In this document: in pieces, positions 16,634 to 24,935 of the stretch
How positions within the stretch are numbered: position 1 is the stretch's first letter
Layout: the number at the start of each line of letters is the position of its first letter
DNA from: Pigmentiphaga sp.
Lineage (GTDB): Bacteria > Pseudomonadota > Gammaproteobacteria > Burkholderiales > Burkholderiaceae_B
Assembly (NCBI GenBank): GCA_023228945.1
Contig: JALOAI010000015.1
Location: forward strand, 1 to 64,000
Direction of reading: 5' to 3'
DNA: 64,000 nucleotides
Notes under the pieces: generated by a model
The model's database searches: none
What the model saw: the letters and a program-made list of their open reading frames with translations, nothing else
Told to the model about the DNA's origin: nothing
Program-made: the position numbers and the translations under genes

Positions 16634-17038
16634 GAAAGCTCCTGTTGGAAATGATGGGACGGCGATGGTAGGCAGAGGCCAGAAATTCGACAATGACCGA
16701 TATTGATCAAAAATTAAACATACTTAAAGAAATTTAAAAGAAATTAGAAGAAATTGATGAACAGGCACCGCGATCATGACGTCAACGTCGGCGACTTGGT
16801 CCTGGTTCTTTTTTGTAAACAGATGAAACTAAAATCCGAGCCAAGCCGTTCAGTCTCGCCAATTCCGTTCGCCGGTTTCCCCGGACACCACGGGTGCTGC
16901 CCAAACCGGAAACAGAGCCTGAGACAATCTGTCTCACTTTCGTCCCGCAAGGCCCGTCTTTCCGTCATCGAGCCGGCGCGAGCCCTTCGTTTTCGCCGCT
17001 TTGTGCCAACAGCTTCGCCAAAACCCCACCTATAATGC
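16634..17038. other. AT-rich intergenic region between bioB and cydD
   Basis: About 405 bp without a credible gene. Next to bioB lies an AT-rich tract with GAATT-type direct repeats: GAAATT at 16682, 16729, 16740 and 16750, the last three spaced 11 and 10 bp, about one helical turn apart. In the middle is a perfect inverted repeat GAGACA-ATC-TGTCTC (16921-16935). A TATAAT-like -10 sits at 17031-17036, just before the cyd inverted repeat. The roles are unknown. Confidence 0.4.
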
Positions 17039-17058
17039 ATATTAGCGATGACTAATAT
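17039..17058. promoter_or_regulatory. Inverted repeat overlapping the cydDCABX promoter
   Basis: Perfect 7-bp arms ATATTAG and CTAATAT flank a 6-bp spacer (CGATGA), directly after a consensus TATAAT at 17031-17036. A repressor bound here would cover the transcription start of the cytochrome bd operon. The AT-rich dyad recalls sites of Rrf2-type regulators such as NsrR, but the regulator cannot be named from the sequence. Confidence 0.5.
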
Positions 17059-17106
17059 TTTGCCAATGGCGTAGTGTGGCAGGCTCCGCCATTCGGGATT
17101 CCGCAC

Positions 17107-18984
17107 ATGCGTGTCAGATTCACTACCCGCCGTGCGCGTCGTTCATCCGACGCCCCTCGCAACGCCGCCTCTCCGGGCCTGGCGCTGCAAGTCGGCGCTT
17201 CGTTGATCTGGCTGCCGCAGGCCGCTTGCATCGCTCTTGCCATCCATCATCTCGGCCAGGACGCCGGGCTTCTCGACATCCTGCCCTGGGCCCTGGCCTT
17301 TCTCGCGCTGGGGTTGATGCGCGCCGGGCTCGACGCCTGGGGCAGCCGGCTGGTCTTCGCCTCCGCCCGGGCCCGCCTCGGCGAATACCGCCGCCTCGCC
17401 ATCGCCGCGGTGTCCAATCGCTCGCCCTTCGATGCCGCACGCCCCGCTTCGGCCGCCGTCGCCAGCACGCTGGCCGAGCAGGCCGATCACCTGGTGCCTT
17501 ATCTCACGCGCTTTCTACCGGCTCGCGCCAAGTCCACCTGGGTACCGCTCTGCATCCTGCTGGCGGTGGGCTGGTTCAGCTGGGCCGCCGCCCTGGTGCT
17601 GCTCGCCGCCGCGCCATTGATCCCCTTTTTCATGGCGCTGATCGGCTGGCGCGCCAAGGCGGTGAGCCAGGCACAACTGGTCGAGCTGGCCGACATGAAT
17701 GCCTTCCTGCTCGATCGTCTGCGCGGCCTGGCCACCATCCGCGCGCTCGACGCCGTGGCCGACACCGCCAGCGACCTCGGCGAACGCGCCCAATCGCTGC
17801 GCCGCCGCATCATGGCCGTGCTCCGCATCGCCTTCCTGTCGTCCGCCGTGCTCGAGCTGTTCGCGGCCCTGGGCGTGGCCCTGGTCGCGGTCTATGTGGG
17901 CTTCCATCTGCTGGGCCAACTGGACTTCGGCACCTGGCGCGGCAAGCTGAACCTGGGCGAGGCGCTGTTCGTCCTCTTGCTTGCCCCCGCGTTTTTCGAG
18001 CCGCTGCGCGATCTGGCCGCGGCCTGGCACGATCGCGCCTCCGGCCTGGCGGCCATGCAGCAGCTCGCGGCCCTGCGCCAAAAGGGCCTGCCCTTGCGCG
18101 GCGACGCGCTGGCGGCGGCGCCCGAGCCGGTCCAAGCGGCCGGCGCCCGCGCCTACCGGCCTCCGGCCATCGAGTTCGACAACGTGGGATTCCGGCACGA
18201 CGACCGCCGGCCCGCGATCCTGCGGGATTTCCACCTGTCGGTGGCATCGGGCGAGCATGTCGCCCTGGTCGGCCCCAGTGGCGCCGGCAAATCCACCCTC
18301 CTGGCCCTGGCCGCCGGTCTGCTGCCGGCGCAACAAGGCGGCATCGCGATTGGCGGGCTGGCGCTGGACGACGACCATGCGGCCGCGCTGCGGCGGCGCA
18401 TGGCCTGGATCAGCCAGCGGCCGCATATCTTCGCCGGCTCGCTGCTGCGCAACATCACGCTCGATCGCGACATCCCCCCTGAACGGCTGGAGCAAGCCCT
18501 ACATCTGGCCGCCCTCGACGACCTCGTGGCCCGCCGCGGCAATGCCATGCTGGCCGAAGGCGGCGCGGGCCTGTCGGGCGGAGAACTCCTGCGGCTGGCG
18601 ATCGCGCGGGCCGCCGTCGATCCCGACGCCGACCTGATCCTCGCCGACGAACCCACCGCCCATCTCGATCGCGACACCGCGCGCGACATCACCGAACGAC
18701 TGTTTCATCTCGCCCACGGCAAAACCCTGCTGGTCGCCACACACGATCCGGTATTGGCCAAGCGGGCGAAGCGCATGGTGGTGCTCAAACCCAGCCCCTT
18801 GCCGGCATCAACAGCCTCGATGGATTCCAGTGACGCCGTGGGGTCCGTTGAGGTGGGAGCCTCCGTAGAACGCCTGGTGGCCACGGAACCGTTGGCGTCC
18901 TCGACGACAGACTCGTTGCATCCAATGGAAGCGTCGGAGCCGGCTACGACGGTAGCAACGGCCGAGAGAGAAACCAAAACATGA
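17107..18984 (+). CDS. cydD: Glutathione/cysteine ABC exporter subunit CydD
   Basis: CydD and CydC form a heterodimeric ABC exporter of cysteine and glutathione to the periplasm, needed for cytochrome bd assembly. The 625-residue protein has six N-terminal transmembrane helices (residues about 25-310) and an ABC domain with Walker A GPSGAGKSTLL, signature LSGGELLRLAIARA and Walker B LILADEPTAHLD followed by the switch His (ATHDP). After the ABC domain there is an unusual tail of about 65 Ser/Thr/Ala-rich residues of low complexity. ATG 17107 was chosen; GTG 17074 would add 11 residues. It overlaps cydC by 4 bp. Confidence 0.93.
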   Translation: MRVRFTTRRARRSSDAPRNAASPGLALQVGASLIWLPQAACIALAIHHLGQDAGLLDILPWALAFLALGLMRAGLDAWGSRLVFASARARLGEYRRLAIAAVSNRSPFDAARPASAAVASTLAEQADHLVPYLTRFLPARAKSTWVPLCILLAVGWFSWAAALVLLAAAPLIPFFMALIGWRAKAVSQAQLVELADMNAFLLDRLRGLATIRALDAVADTASDLGERAQSLRRRIMAVLRIAFLSSAVLELFAALGVALVAVYVGFHLLGQLDFGTWRGKLNLGEALFVLLLAPAFFEPLRDLAAAWHDRASGLAAMQQLAALRQKGLPLRGDALAAAPEPVQAAGARAYRPPAIEFDNVGFRHDDRRPAILRDFHLSVASGEHVALVGPSGAGKSTLLALAAGLLPAQQGGIAIGGLALDDDHAAALRRRMAWISQRPHIFAGSLLRNITLDRDIPPERLEQALHLAALDDLVARRGNAMLAEGGAGLSGGELLRLAIARAAVDPDADLILADEPTAHLDRDTARDITERLFHLAHGKTLLVATHDPVLAKRAKRMVVLKPSPLPASTASMDSSDAVGSVEVGASVERLVATEPLASSTTDSLHPMEASEPATTVATAERETKT

Positions 18985-20756
18985 AGCGCCGGGCCTACTT
19001 CCATTTATTCAAGCAACTGTATTTCCGCCAACGCCGACGGCTGGTCGTGGCCGGCATCGCCCTGGCTTCGCTCACCGTGCTGGCCGGAGTCGGATTGCTG
19101 GCGCTTTCGGGGTGGTTCATTGCCGCCACAGCGGTGGCCGGGCTGACCACCGCCACCGCGCTGGCCTTCAACATCTTCGGTCCCTCGGCCGGCATCCGCC
19201 TGCTCACGCTGTCGCGCACGGCCGCACGCTACGGCGAACGGCTGGTCACGCACGACGCGACGCTGGCGGTACTGGCCGACCTGCGCGGCCAGTTGTTCCT
19301 CGGCTGGGCCCGGCCCCAGGCCGCGCGCCGCCTGCTGGCTCATCCCGCCCGTCTGCTGTTCCGGCTCACCACCGATATCGACGCCCTCGACTCCCTCTAT
19401 CTGCGGATCGCGGTGCCCTTGGCCTCGTCGGTGGCGGTCGCCGCTCTTGCCGGGCTGCTGCTCGGCGTGCTCGATTGGCGGCTGGGACTGTTCTTCGCCG
19501 CCTGGCTGCTGGTCTGTACCTTGTGGGTGGCACCCTGGCAGGCACGCCTGGCGCGGCCTTCCGCGGTGCGCCGTACCGTGCTCGGGGAGCGCTTCCGCAC
19601 CCATGCCATCGACCTCGTTTCCGGCCAGGCCGATCTGCTGATGACGGGACAATTGCCACGCCAGCATGCCGCCTTGTTGCGCGAAGAGACCGCCCTGGCT
19701 CGCGCCGATGACGAGCACCATCGGGCGGAGGCCAGCGGCATCTTCGCGCAAGGGATACTCACCACCATCGCGGTGTTCCTGGCGCTGCTGGCCGCCGCCT
19801 GGCTGATGGAGCAAGGACGCATCGACGTCGCCTTGGCCACGCTGTGCGTCCTGGCCGTCCTGGCGGCCTTCGAACCCATGGCCGCGCTACGCCGAGGCAT
19901 GCTCGACTGGGGCCGTACCCAGTTGGCGCTGGCCCGTCTGGCGCCACGGCTGGAGGCCGAAACGACGCCGGCGCCGTCCGCCGCTTCCGACCCGATTCCA
20001 ACGCCAGGCGATCCGGCCCTCGCTCCCCGCAGCTCGACACCGGCGTCGCCGATGGCCGACGCCCCGGCCTCCGGCTTCCCGCCGCCCGCCACCGACATCC
20101 GCCTGCGCGGCGCCGTTTTCGCCCAGCCAGGCGCGGCCACGGCCACCCTGCCGACGCTCAACCTGCACATCGCCGCCGGCGAGCGCGTGGCCCTCATCGG
20201 CCACAGCGGGGCGGGCAAGTCGACGCTGCTGATGGCCCTGGCCGGCGAGCTGCCCAGCCTGGCCGGTGAGTGCGCAACGCCCCCAAGCACCTGGCTGACC
20301 CAGAAAACCGATCTGTTTCACGACTCCATCCGCGCCAATCTGCGTCTGGCCGATCGCCAGGCCGGCGACGAGCGCCTCCGGCAGGTGCTGGCGCAGGCGG
20401 GCCTGGGCGATCTGCCCTTGCCCCAAGGCCTGGATACCGTGCTGGGCGAAGGCGGCCTGGGGCTTTCGGCGGGCCAGGGCCGCCGCCTGGCTCTGGCCCG
20501 GCTGCTGTTGCGCCCCGTTTCGGTCTGGCTGCTGGATGAACCCACCGAGGCCCTCGACGCCGCTACCGCCAAGGTACTGCTCGATACCGTGTTCGGCCTG
20601 GCGGGGCCGCGCACCGTAGTCATGGCCACCCATCTGCGGCGAGAGGCTAGGCATGCCGATCGCCTGATCGAACTCATCTCCGGCCGGGTGACGCACGACG
20701 TCCGTCGCGGCGACCCGGCTTTCGAGCTGCTTTTATCCTCGCTTCGCTTCGATTGA
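18981..20756 (+). CDS. cydC: Glutathione/cysteine ABC exporter subunit CydC
   Basis: A 591-residue partner of CydD. Six transmembrane helices fill the first ~300 residues (GLLALSGWFIAATAVAG is a typical CydC first segment, with SRTAARYGERLVTHDATL after it). A Pro/Ala-rich linker precedes the ABC domain: Walker A GHSGAGKSTLL, signature LSAGQGRRLALARLL and Walker B VWLLDEPTEALD. It overlaps cydD by the ATGA motif and is followed 9 bp later by cydA. The weak Shine-Dalgarno before cydA suggests translational coupling through the operon. Confidence 0.93.
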   Translation: MKRRAYFHLFKQLYFRQRRRLVVAGIALASLTVLAGVGLLALSGWFIAATAVAGLTTATALAFNIFGPSAGIRLLTLSRTAARYGERLVTHDATLAVLADLRGQLFLGWARPQAARRLLAHPARLLFRLTTDIDALDSLYLRIAVPLASSVAVAALAGLLLGVLDWRLGLFFAAWLLVCTLWVAPWQARLARPSAVRRTVLGERFRTHAIDLVSGQADLLMTGQLPRQHAALLREETALARADDEHHRAEASGIFAQGILTTIAVFLALLAAAWLMEQGRIDVALATLCVLAVLAAFEPMAALRRGMLDWGRTQLALARLAPRLEAETTPAPSAASDPIPTPGDPALAPRSSTPASPMADAPASGFPPPATDIRLRGAVFAQPGAATATLPTLNLHIAAGERVALIGHSGAGKSTLLMALAGELPSLAGECATPPSTWLTQKTDLFHDSIRANLRLADRQAGDERLRQVLAQAGLGDLPLPQGLDTVLGEGGLGLSAGQGRRLALARLLLRPVSVWLLDEPTEALDAATAKVLLDTVFGLAGPRTVVMATHLRREARHADRLIELISGRVTHDVRRGDPAFELLLSSLRFD

Positions 20757-20765
20757 GTCCACACC

Positions 20766-22358
20766 ATGGAACTGGATATCGTTTCGCTGTCACGCCTGCA
20801 GTTCGCGCTAACGGCTCTGTATCACTTCTTGTTCGTCCCGCTCACCATCGGCCTGTCGGTCATCATCGCCATCATGGAAACGGTGTACGTGATGACGAAC
20901 CGCCGCATCTGGCGCCAGATGACCAAGTTCTGGGGCATTCTGTTCGGCATCAACTTCGTCATGGGCGTGGCCACCGGCCTCGTCATGGAGTTCCAGTTCG
21001 GCATGAACTGGAGCTATTACAGCCACTACGTCGGCGATATCTTCGGCGCCCCGCTGGCCATCGAGGGCCTGATGGCGTTCTTCCTGGAGGCGACCTTCGT
21101 CGGCCTGTTCTTCTTCGGCTGGGATCGCCTCTCCAAGCTTGGTCACCTGACCGCCACCTGGGCGGTGGCGCTGGGCTCCAATTTTTCGGCGCTCTGGATC
21201 CTGATTGCCAATGGCTGGATGCAGTATCCGGTGGGTTCGGTGTTCAATCCCGACACCATGCGCATGGAGGTGACCGACTTCGCCGCGGTGCTGCTCAATC
21301 CCGTCGCCCAGGCAAAGTTCGTGCACACCGTCTCGGCGGCCTACGTCACCGCCGCCGTCTTCGTACTTGGCGTTTCGGCCTGGTATCTGCTCAAAGGCCG
21401 CCATGCCGAACTCGCCAAACGCTCCATGACGGTGGCTTCGTCCTTCGGCCTGGCCGCCGCGCTATCGGTCGTGGTGCTGGGCGACGAAAGCGGCTACCTC
21501 TCCAGCGAGCACCAGAAAATGAAGCTGGCCGCGATCGAAGCGATGTGGGAAACCGAGCCCGCGCCGGCTTCCTTCACGCTGATCGGCTGGCCCGACCAGG
21601 AGGCCCGCGAAACCCACTACGCCATTCATATTCCCATGATCATGGGCCTGATCGGCACGCGCTCGCTCGATAAACAGATCCCCGGCATCGAAGAGCTGGT
21701 GGCGTCGGCCGAGAACCGCATTCGCAGCGGCATCCTGGCCTTCGATGCGCTGCAGCGCATCCGCGCCGGCGGCGGCACGGCGGCCATCACGCCCGAAGAC
21801 CGCGCCCAGTTCGAAGAGCACGGCATGGAACTGGGCTATGCCCTGCTGCTCAAGCGCTATGTCGACGACCCGCGCGAGGCCACCGACGCCCAGATCCAGC
21901 AAGCCGCCTGGGATACGGTGCCGATGGTCGCTCCCTTGTTCTTCGCCTTCCGCATCATGGTCGGGCTCGGTGTCTTCTTCATCCTCCTGATGGCCGTGTT
22001 CTTCTATCTCTCCGCCCGCCGGCGGCTGGATCGCCACCGCTGGCTGCTCAAGGTCGCGCTGTGGTCCATTCCCCTACCCTGGATCGCGGTGGAGATGGGC
22101 TGGTTCGTGGCCGAGTTCGGCCGCCAGCCCTGGGTCATCGAAGGCGTGCTGCCCACCGCCGCCGCGGTGTCGGATCTGGGGATCCGCACGGTGCTCTTCA
22201 CCATCGTCGGCTTCGTCGCCCTCTACACCGTGCTGCTGGTGATCGAGATCAAGCTGCTGCTGCGCGCCATCCGCAAAGGCCCCGAACCCGATACCGCCCC
22301 CGACGCCCCGCTGACGACGCCGCGGCTGTCGCAACGCCTGCTTTCCTCGGAGCGCTGA
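20766..22358 (+). CDS. cydA: Cytochrome bd ubiquinol oxidase subunit I (long Q-loop type)
   Basis: The 530-residue haem-bearing subunit of the quinol:O2 oxidoreductase with high oxygen affinity, in the cytoplasmic membrane. Haem ligands are recognisable: His in LYHFLFVPLTIG near residue 20 (b595), His in AKFVHTVSAAYV (b558) and Met in FFAFRIMVGLGV (b558). The quinol-binding Q-loop is of the long E. coli-like form (from about residue 250 to 380). The conserved GWFVAEFGRQPW follows near residue 445. About nine transmembrane helices are visible. It is the third gene of cydDCABX. Confidence 0.96.
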   Translation: MELDIVSLSRLQFALTALYHFLFVPLTIGLSVIIAIMETVYVMTNRRIWRQMTKFWGILFGINFVMGVATGLVMEFQFGMNWSYYSHYVGDIFGAPLAIEGLMAFFLEATFVGLFFFGWDRLSKLGHLTATWAVALGSNFSALWILIANGWMQYPVGSVFNPDTMRMEVTDFAAVLLNPVAQAKFVHTVSAAYVTAAVFVLGVSAWYLLKGRHAELAKRSMTVASSFGLAAALSVVVLGDESGYLSSEHQKMKLAAIEAMWETEPAPASFTLIGWPDQEARETHYAIHIPMIMGLIGTRSLDKQIPGIEELVASAENRIRSGILAFDALQRIRAGGGTAAITPEDRAQFEEHGMELGYALLLKRYVDDPREATDAQIQQAAWDTVPMVAPLFFAFRIMVGLGVFFILLMAVFFYLSARRRLDRHRWLLKVALWSIPLPWIAVEMGWFVAEFGRQPWVIEGVLPTAAAVSDLGIRTVLFTIVGFVALYTVLLVIEIKLLLRAIRKGPEPDTAPDAPLTTPRLSQRLLSSER

Positions 22359-22362
22359 GATC

Positions 22363-23517
22363 ATGATCCTGCATACCCTGATCGACTACGAAACCCTCCG
22401 CCTGATCTGGTGGGGCCTGCTTGGCGTGCTGCTTCTGGGTTTCGCCCTGACCGACGGCTTCGACCTGGGCACCGCGATGCTGCTGCCTTTCGTCGGCCGC
22501 ACCGACGTGGAACGCCGCGTGATGATCAACACCATCGGCCCGGTGTGGGAAGGCAACCAGGTTTGGCTGATCCTCGCGGGCGGCGCGATCTTCGCCGCCT
22601 GGCCGCCGCTGTACGCCGTGTCCTTCTCGGGCTTCTACCTGGCAATGTTCGCCGTGCTGTTCGCCCTCATTTTGCGGCCGGTGGGCTTCAAGTACCGCAG
22701 CAAGGTCGACTCGCCACGCTGGCGCAGCGGCTGGGACACCGCCCTGTTCATCGGCGGCTTCGTGCCGACGCTGACTTTCGGCGTGGCGGTGGGCAACGTC
22801 ATGCTGGGCGTGCCCTTCCGGCTCGACGCCGACCTGCGCATCTTCCATGACGGTACATTTCTTGGCCTGCTGACCCCTTTCGCCCTACTGTGCGGCCTGG
22901 TGTCGGTCGCCATGCTGGTGATGCATGGCGCCGCCTGGCTGCAGCTCAAAACCGCCGGCACCGTAGCACGGCGCTCCGCCCGCCTGGGCGCCCTGGCGGC
23001 ACTGGCCACCATCGCTCTGTACGCGGTGGCCGGCCTGATGCTCTGGCATACGGTTGACGGCTACCGCATCACCAGCCCGGTCGATCCGGGTAGCTACTCC
23101 AACCCCCTGCGCAAAACAGTGGAGGTGGTGGCGGGCGGCTGGTTCGACAATTATCGTCAGCATGGCTGGACGCTGGCCGCCCCCGCGCTGGGCTTTGCCG
23201 GCGCCCTGCTGGCCGCCATCGCCCTGGCCGCGCGCCGCGGCGCGCTGGCCTTTGCCGGCAGCACGCTCTCGATCATCGGCATCATCACCAGCGTCGGGGC
23301 ATCGATGTTTCCGATCATCCTGCCCTCCTCGGCCGACCCGCGCGCCAGCCTGTCGGTATGGGACGCCTCCTCCAGCCATCTGACGCTGTTCATCATGCTG
23401 GTCGTCACCGCCATCTTCATCCCCATCATCGTGGTCTACACCAGCTGGGTCTACCGCGTACTGTGGGGCCGGGTCCACGAAGACGACGTGACCGACGCCA
23501 GCCGGCATAGTTACTGA
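22363..23517 (+). CDS. cydB: Cytochrome bd ubiquinol oxidase subunit II
   Basis: A 384-residue membrane subunit with about eight or nine helices. The N-terminus includes YETLRLIWWGLLGVLLLGFALTDGFDLG, where the conserved Trp, Asp and Gly are typical of CydB, then INTIGPVWEGNQVWLIL, the CydB signature. A late VYTSWVYRVLWGRV segment ends the protein. It begins 4 bp after the cydA stop and is followed by the small cydX gene 14 bp later, with a good Shine-Dalgarno (AGGAG) before cydX. Confidence 0.96.
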   Translation: MILHTLIDYETLRLIWWGLLGVLLLGFALTDGFDLGTAMLLPFVGRTDVERRVMINTIGPVWEGNQVWLILAGGAIFAAWPPLYAVSFSGFYLAMFAVLFALILRPVGFKYRSKVDSPRWRSGWDTALFIGGFVPTLTFGVAVGNVMLGVPFRLDADLRIFHDGTFLGLLTPFALLCGLVSVAMLVMHGAAWLQLKTAGTVARRSARLGALAALATIALYAVAGLMLWHTVDGYRITSPVDPGSYSNPLRKTVEVVAGGWFDNYRQHGWTLAAPALGFAGALLAAIALAARRGALAFAGSTLSIIGIITSVGASMFPIILPSSADPRASLSVWDASSSHLTLFIMLVVTAIFIPIIVVYTSWVYRVLWGRVHEDDVTDASRHSY

Positions 23518-23531
23518 TACAGGAGCCTGTC

Positions 23532-23666
23532 ATGTGGTACTTCTCGTGGATCCTCGGCCTAGGCGTTGCGGCCACCTTCGCGGTGCTCAATGCCATGTGG
23601 TACGAGTTGAAAGAAAGCGACGCGGCCGGCGGCGACGCCACTGCCGAAGCGCCGGGGGACGGTTGA
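23532..23666 (+). CDS. cydX: Cytochrome bd oxidase small subunit CydX
   Basis: A 44-codon gene with one transmembrane helix: MWYFSWILGLGVAATFAVLN followed by AMWYE, very close to the CydX/CbdX consensus of a Trp-Tyr start and an N-A-x-W-Y-E end. An acidic Ala/Gly-rich tail of about 20 residues follows. CydX stabilises the haem groups of the CydAB core. It has AGGAG 6 bp before the ATG and lies 14 bp after cydB. The gene is short enough to be missed by automatic annotation. Confidence 0.93.
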   Translation: MWYFSWILGLGVAATFAVLNAMWYELKESDAAGGDATAEAPGDG

Positions 23667-23773
23667 ATTCCACAGGCGGCAAAGACCGCGACGGCGGCAT
23701 CCGCGCCGAACAGGCCGCGCCTCCGCCGCGCAATCCGCTCGCCGACACGGCACAATGAGACCATTCGACCGAT

Positions 23774-23818
23774 TCGCGAGCCCTCCCCCGGGGAGGAAGT
23801 CGCGCAGCGACTGGAGGG
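23774..23818. repeat. Single copy of the 75-bp-family palindromic repeat
   Basis: It contains CCTCCCCCGGGGAGG, then GTCGC-GCA-GCGAC and CTGGAGGG, the core of the unit found four times at 6461-6745. The loop is GCA rather than GAA, with the stem intact. The terminal GGAGGG lies 8 bp upstream of GTG 23826 and is the apparent Shine-Dalgarno of the GTPase gene. Confidence 0.85.
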
Positions 23819-23825
23819 TAGTGCA

Positions 23826-24935
23826 GTGAGCCTGCTGGACGTCATTACCCGGTTATTGAACCCGGGCAAGAATCCCGACCTGGACCTGGCTTTCCACCAC
23901 AGCCAGCGGCATTTGCCCGTTCTGTGGCTGCTGGGTAAAACCGGCGCCGGTAAATCCACCCTGGTACAGGCCCTTACCGGCCTCGACAGCATCGAGATCG
24001 GCAAGGGCTTCCGGCCTTGCACGCTCACGGCCGTCCAGTACGACCACCCCGCCGCCACGCCGGTCGTCTCGTTCCTCGACACTCGCGGCCTGGCCGAGGC
24101 CAGCTACGACGCGCATGACGACATCGAGGCCTGCCAGGGCAAATCGCATGCCTTGATCGTGGTGATGAAGGCCGACGATCCCGAGCAATCCGACGTGCTG
24201 CGCGCCCTGCGGCAAATCCGGTCCTCCGGCCGGATCCGCAATATGCTGCTGGTCCATACCGGTATCGAGCTTCTGGAAGACCCCGGCGAACGCGCGCGCA
24301 GCATCGCCCATCAACAGGAGCGGGTGCAATCGGTCTGGGGCCCCGTCGATCCCGTCGCCGTCGACTTCATCGGCAGCGGCGGGGGGCCCGTCGGGCTGGA
24401 GAACCTGCTCGACAAACTCGGCGACATGATGCCCGTCATCGCCCAGATGTTCGATCAGGCCGGGCACGGCTCGGCCGAAGAAAAAAACTTCCGGAAGCTG
24501 AAGGCCGAAATCATGTGGTATGCCGGCGCCGCCGGCGCCAGCGACGCCGTGCCCGCGCTGGGGCTGGTCACGGTGCCGTCGTTCCAGGCCAAGATGCTGC
24601 ACAGCCTGGCCAACCACTACGGTCTGGCCTGGAACCGCAAGCTGCTGCTCGAACTCAGCGGCGCCCTGGGCACCAGCTTCGGCCTGCAGTACGTCTCGCG
24701 CCTGGGCCTGCAGCAGTTGGTAAAACTGATCCCCGGCTACGGCCAGACCATTGGCGCGGCCTCGGCCGCCGTGGCCAGCTATTGCTTCACCTATGCCCTG
24801 GGGCGCGCGGCCTGCTACTACTTTTACGCCAAACAGTGCGAGCGGCCCCCCGCCCCCGACGAGGTCAAGAAGACATTCAAGGACGCCTTCAACCACATCT
24901 TCGCGACGGCCAAAGAGAATTTCGATGAAAACTGA
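23826..24935 (+). CDS. GTPase with C-terminal YcjF/DUF697-like membrane region
   Basis: A 369-residue protein. The N-terminal GTPase domain has a P-loop GKTGAGKST at residues 37-45, a G3-like FLDTRG near residue 80 and a KAD-containing G4-like strand (VVMKADDPEQ). After about residue 210 comes an alanine-rich, partly hydrophobic region (AVPALGLVTVPSFQAKMLHSLA, then SAAVASYCFTYALGRAACYYFY) like the DUF697 domain of YcjF-type proteins, which associates with membranes. It is translated from GTG 23826, and its last 11 bp overlap the next GTPase gene. The two are surely co-expressed. The function is not known; a link to envelope stress is only a guess. Confidence 0.75.
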   Translation: MSLLDVITRLLNPGKNPDLDLAFHHSQRHLPVLWLLGKTGAGKSTLVQALTGLDSIEIGKGFRPCTLTAVQYDHPAATPVVSFLDTRGLAEASYDAHDDIEACQGKSHALIVVMKADDPEQSDVLRALRQIRSSGRIRNMLLVHTGIELLEDPGERARSIAHQQERVQSVWGPVDPVAVDFIGSGGGPVGLENLLDKLGDMMPVIAQMFDQAGHGSAEEKNFRKLKAEIMWYAGAAGASDAVPALGLVTVPSFQAKMLHSLANHYGLAWNRKLLLELSGALGTSFGLQYVSRLGLQQLVKLIPGYGQTIGAASAAVASYCFTYALGRAACYYFYAKQCERPPAPDEVKKTFKDAFNHIFATAKENFDEN

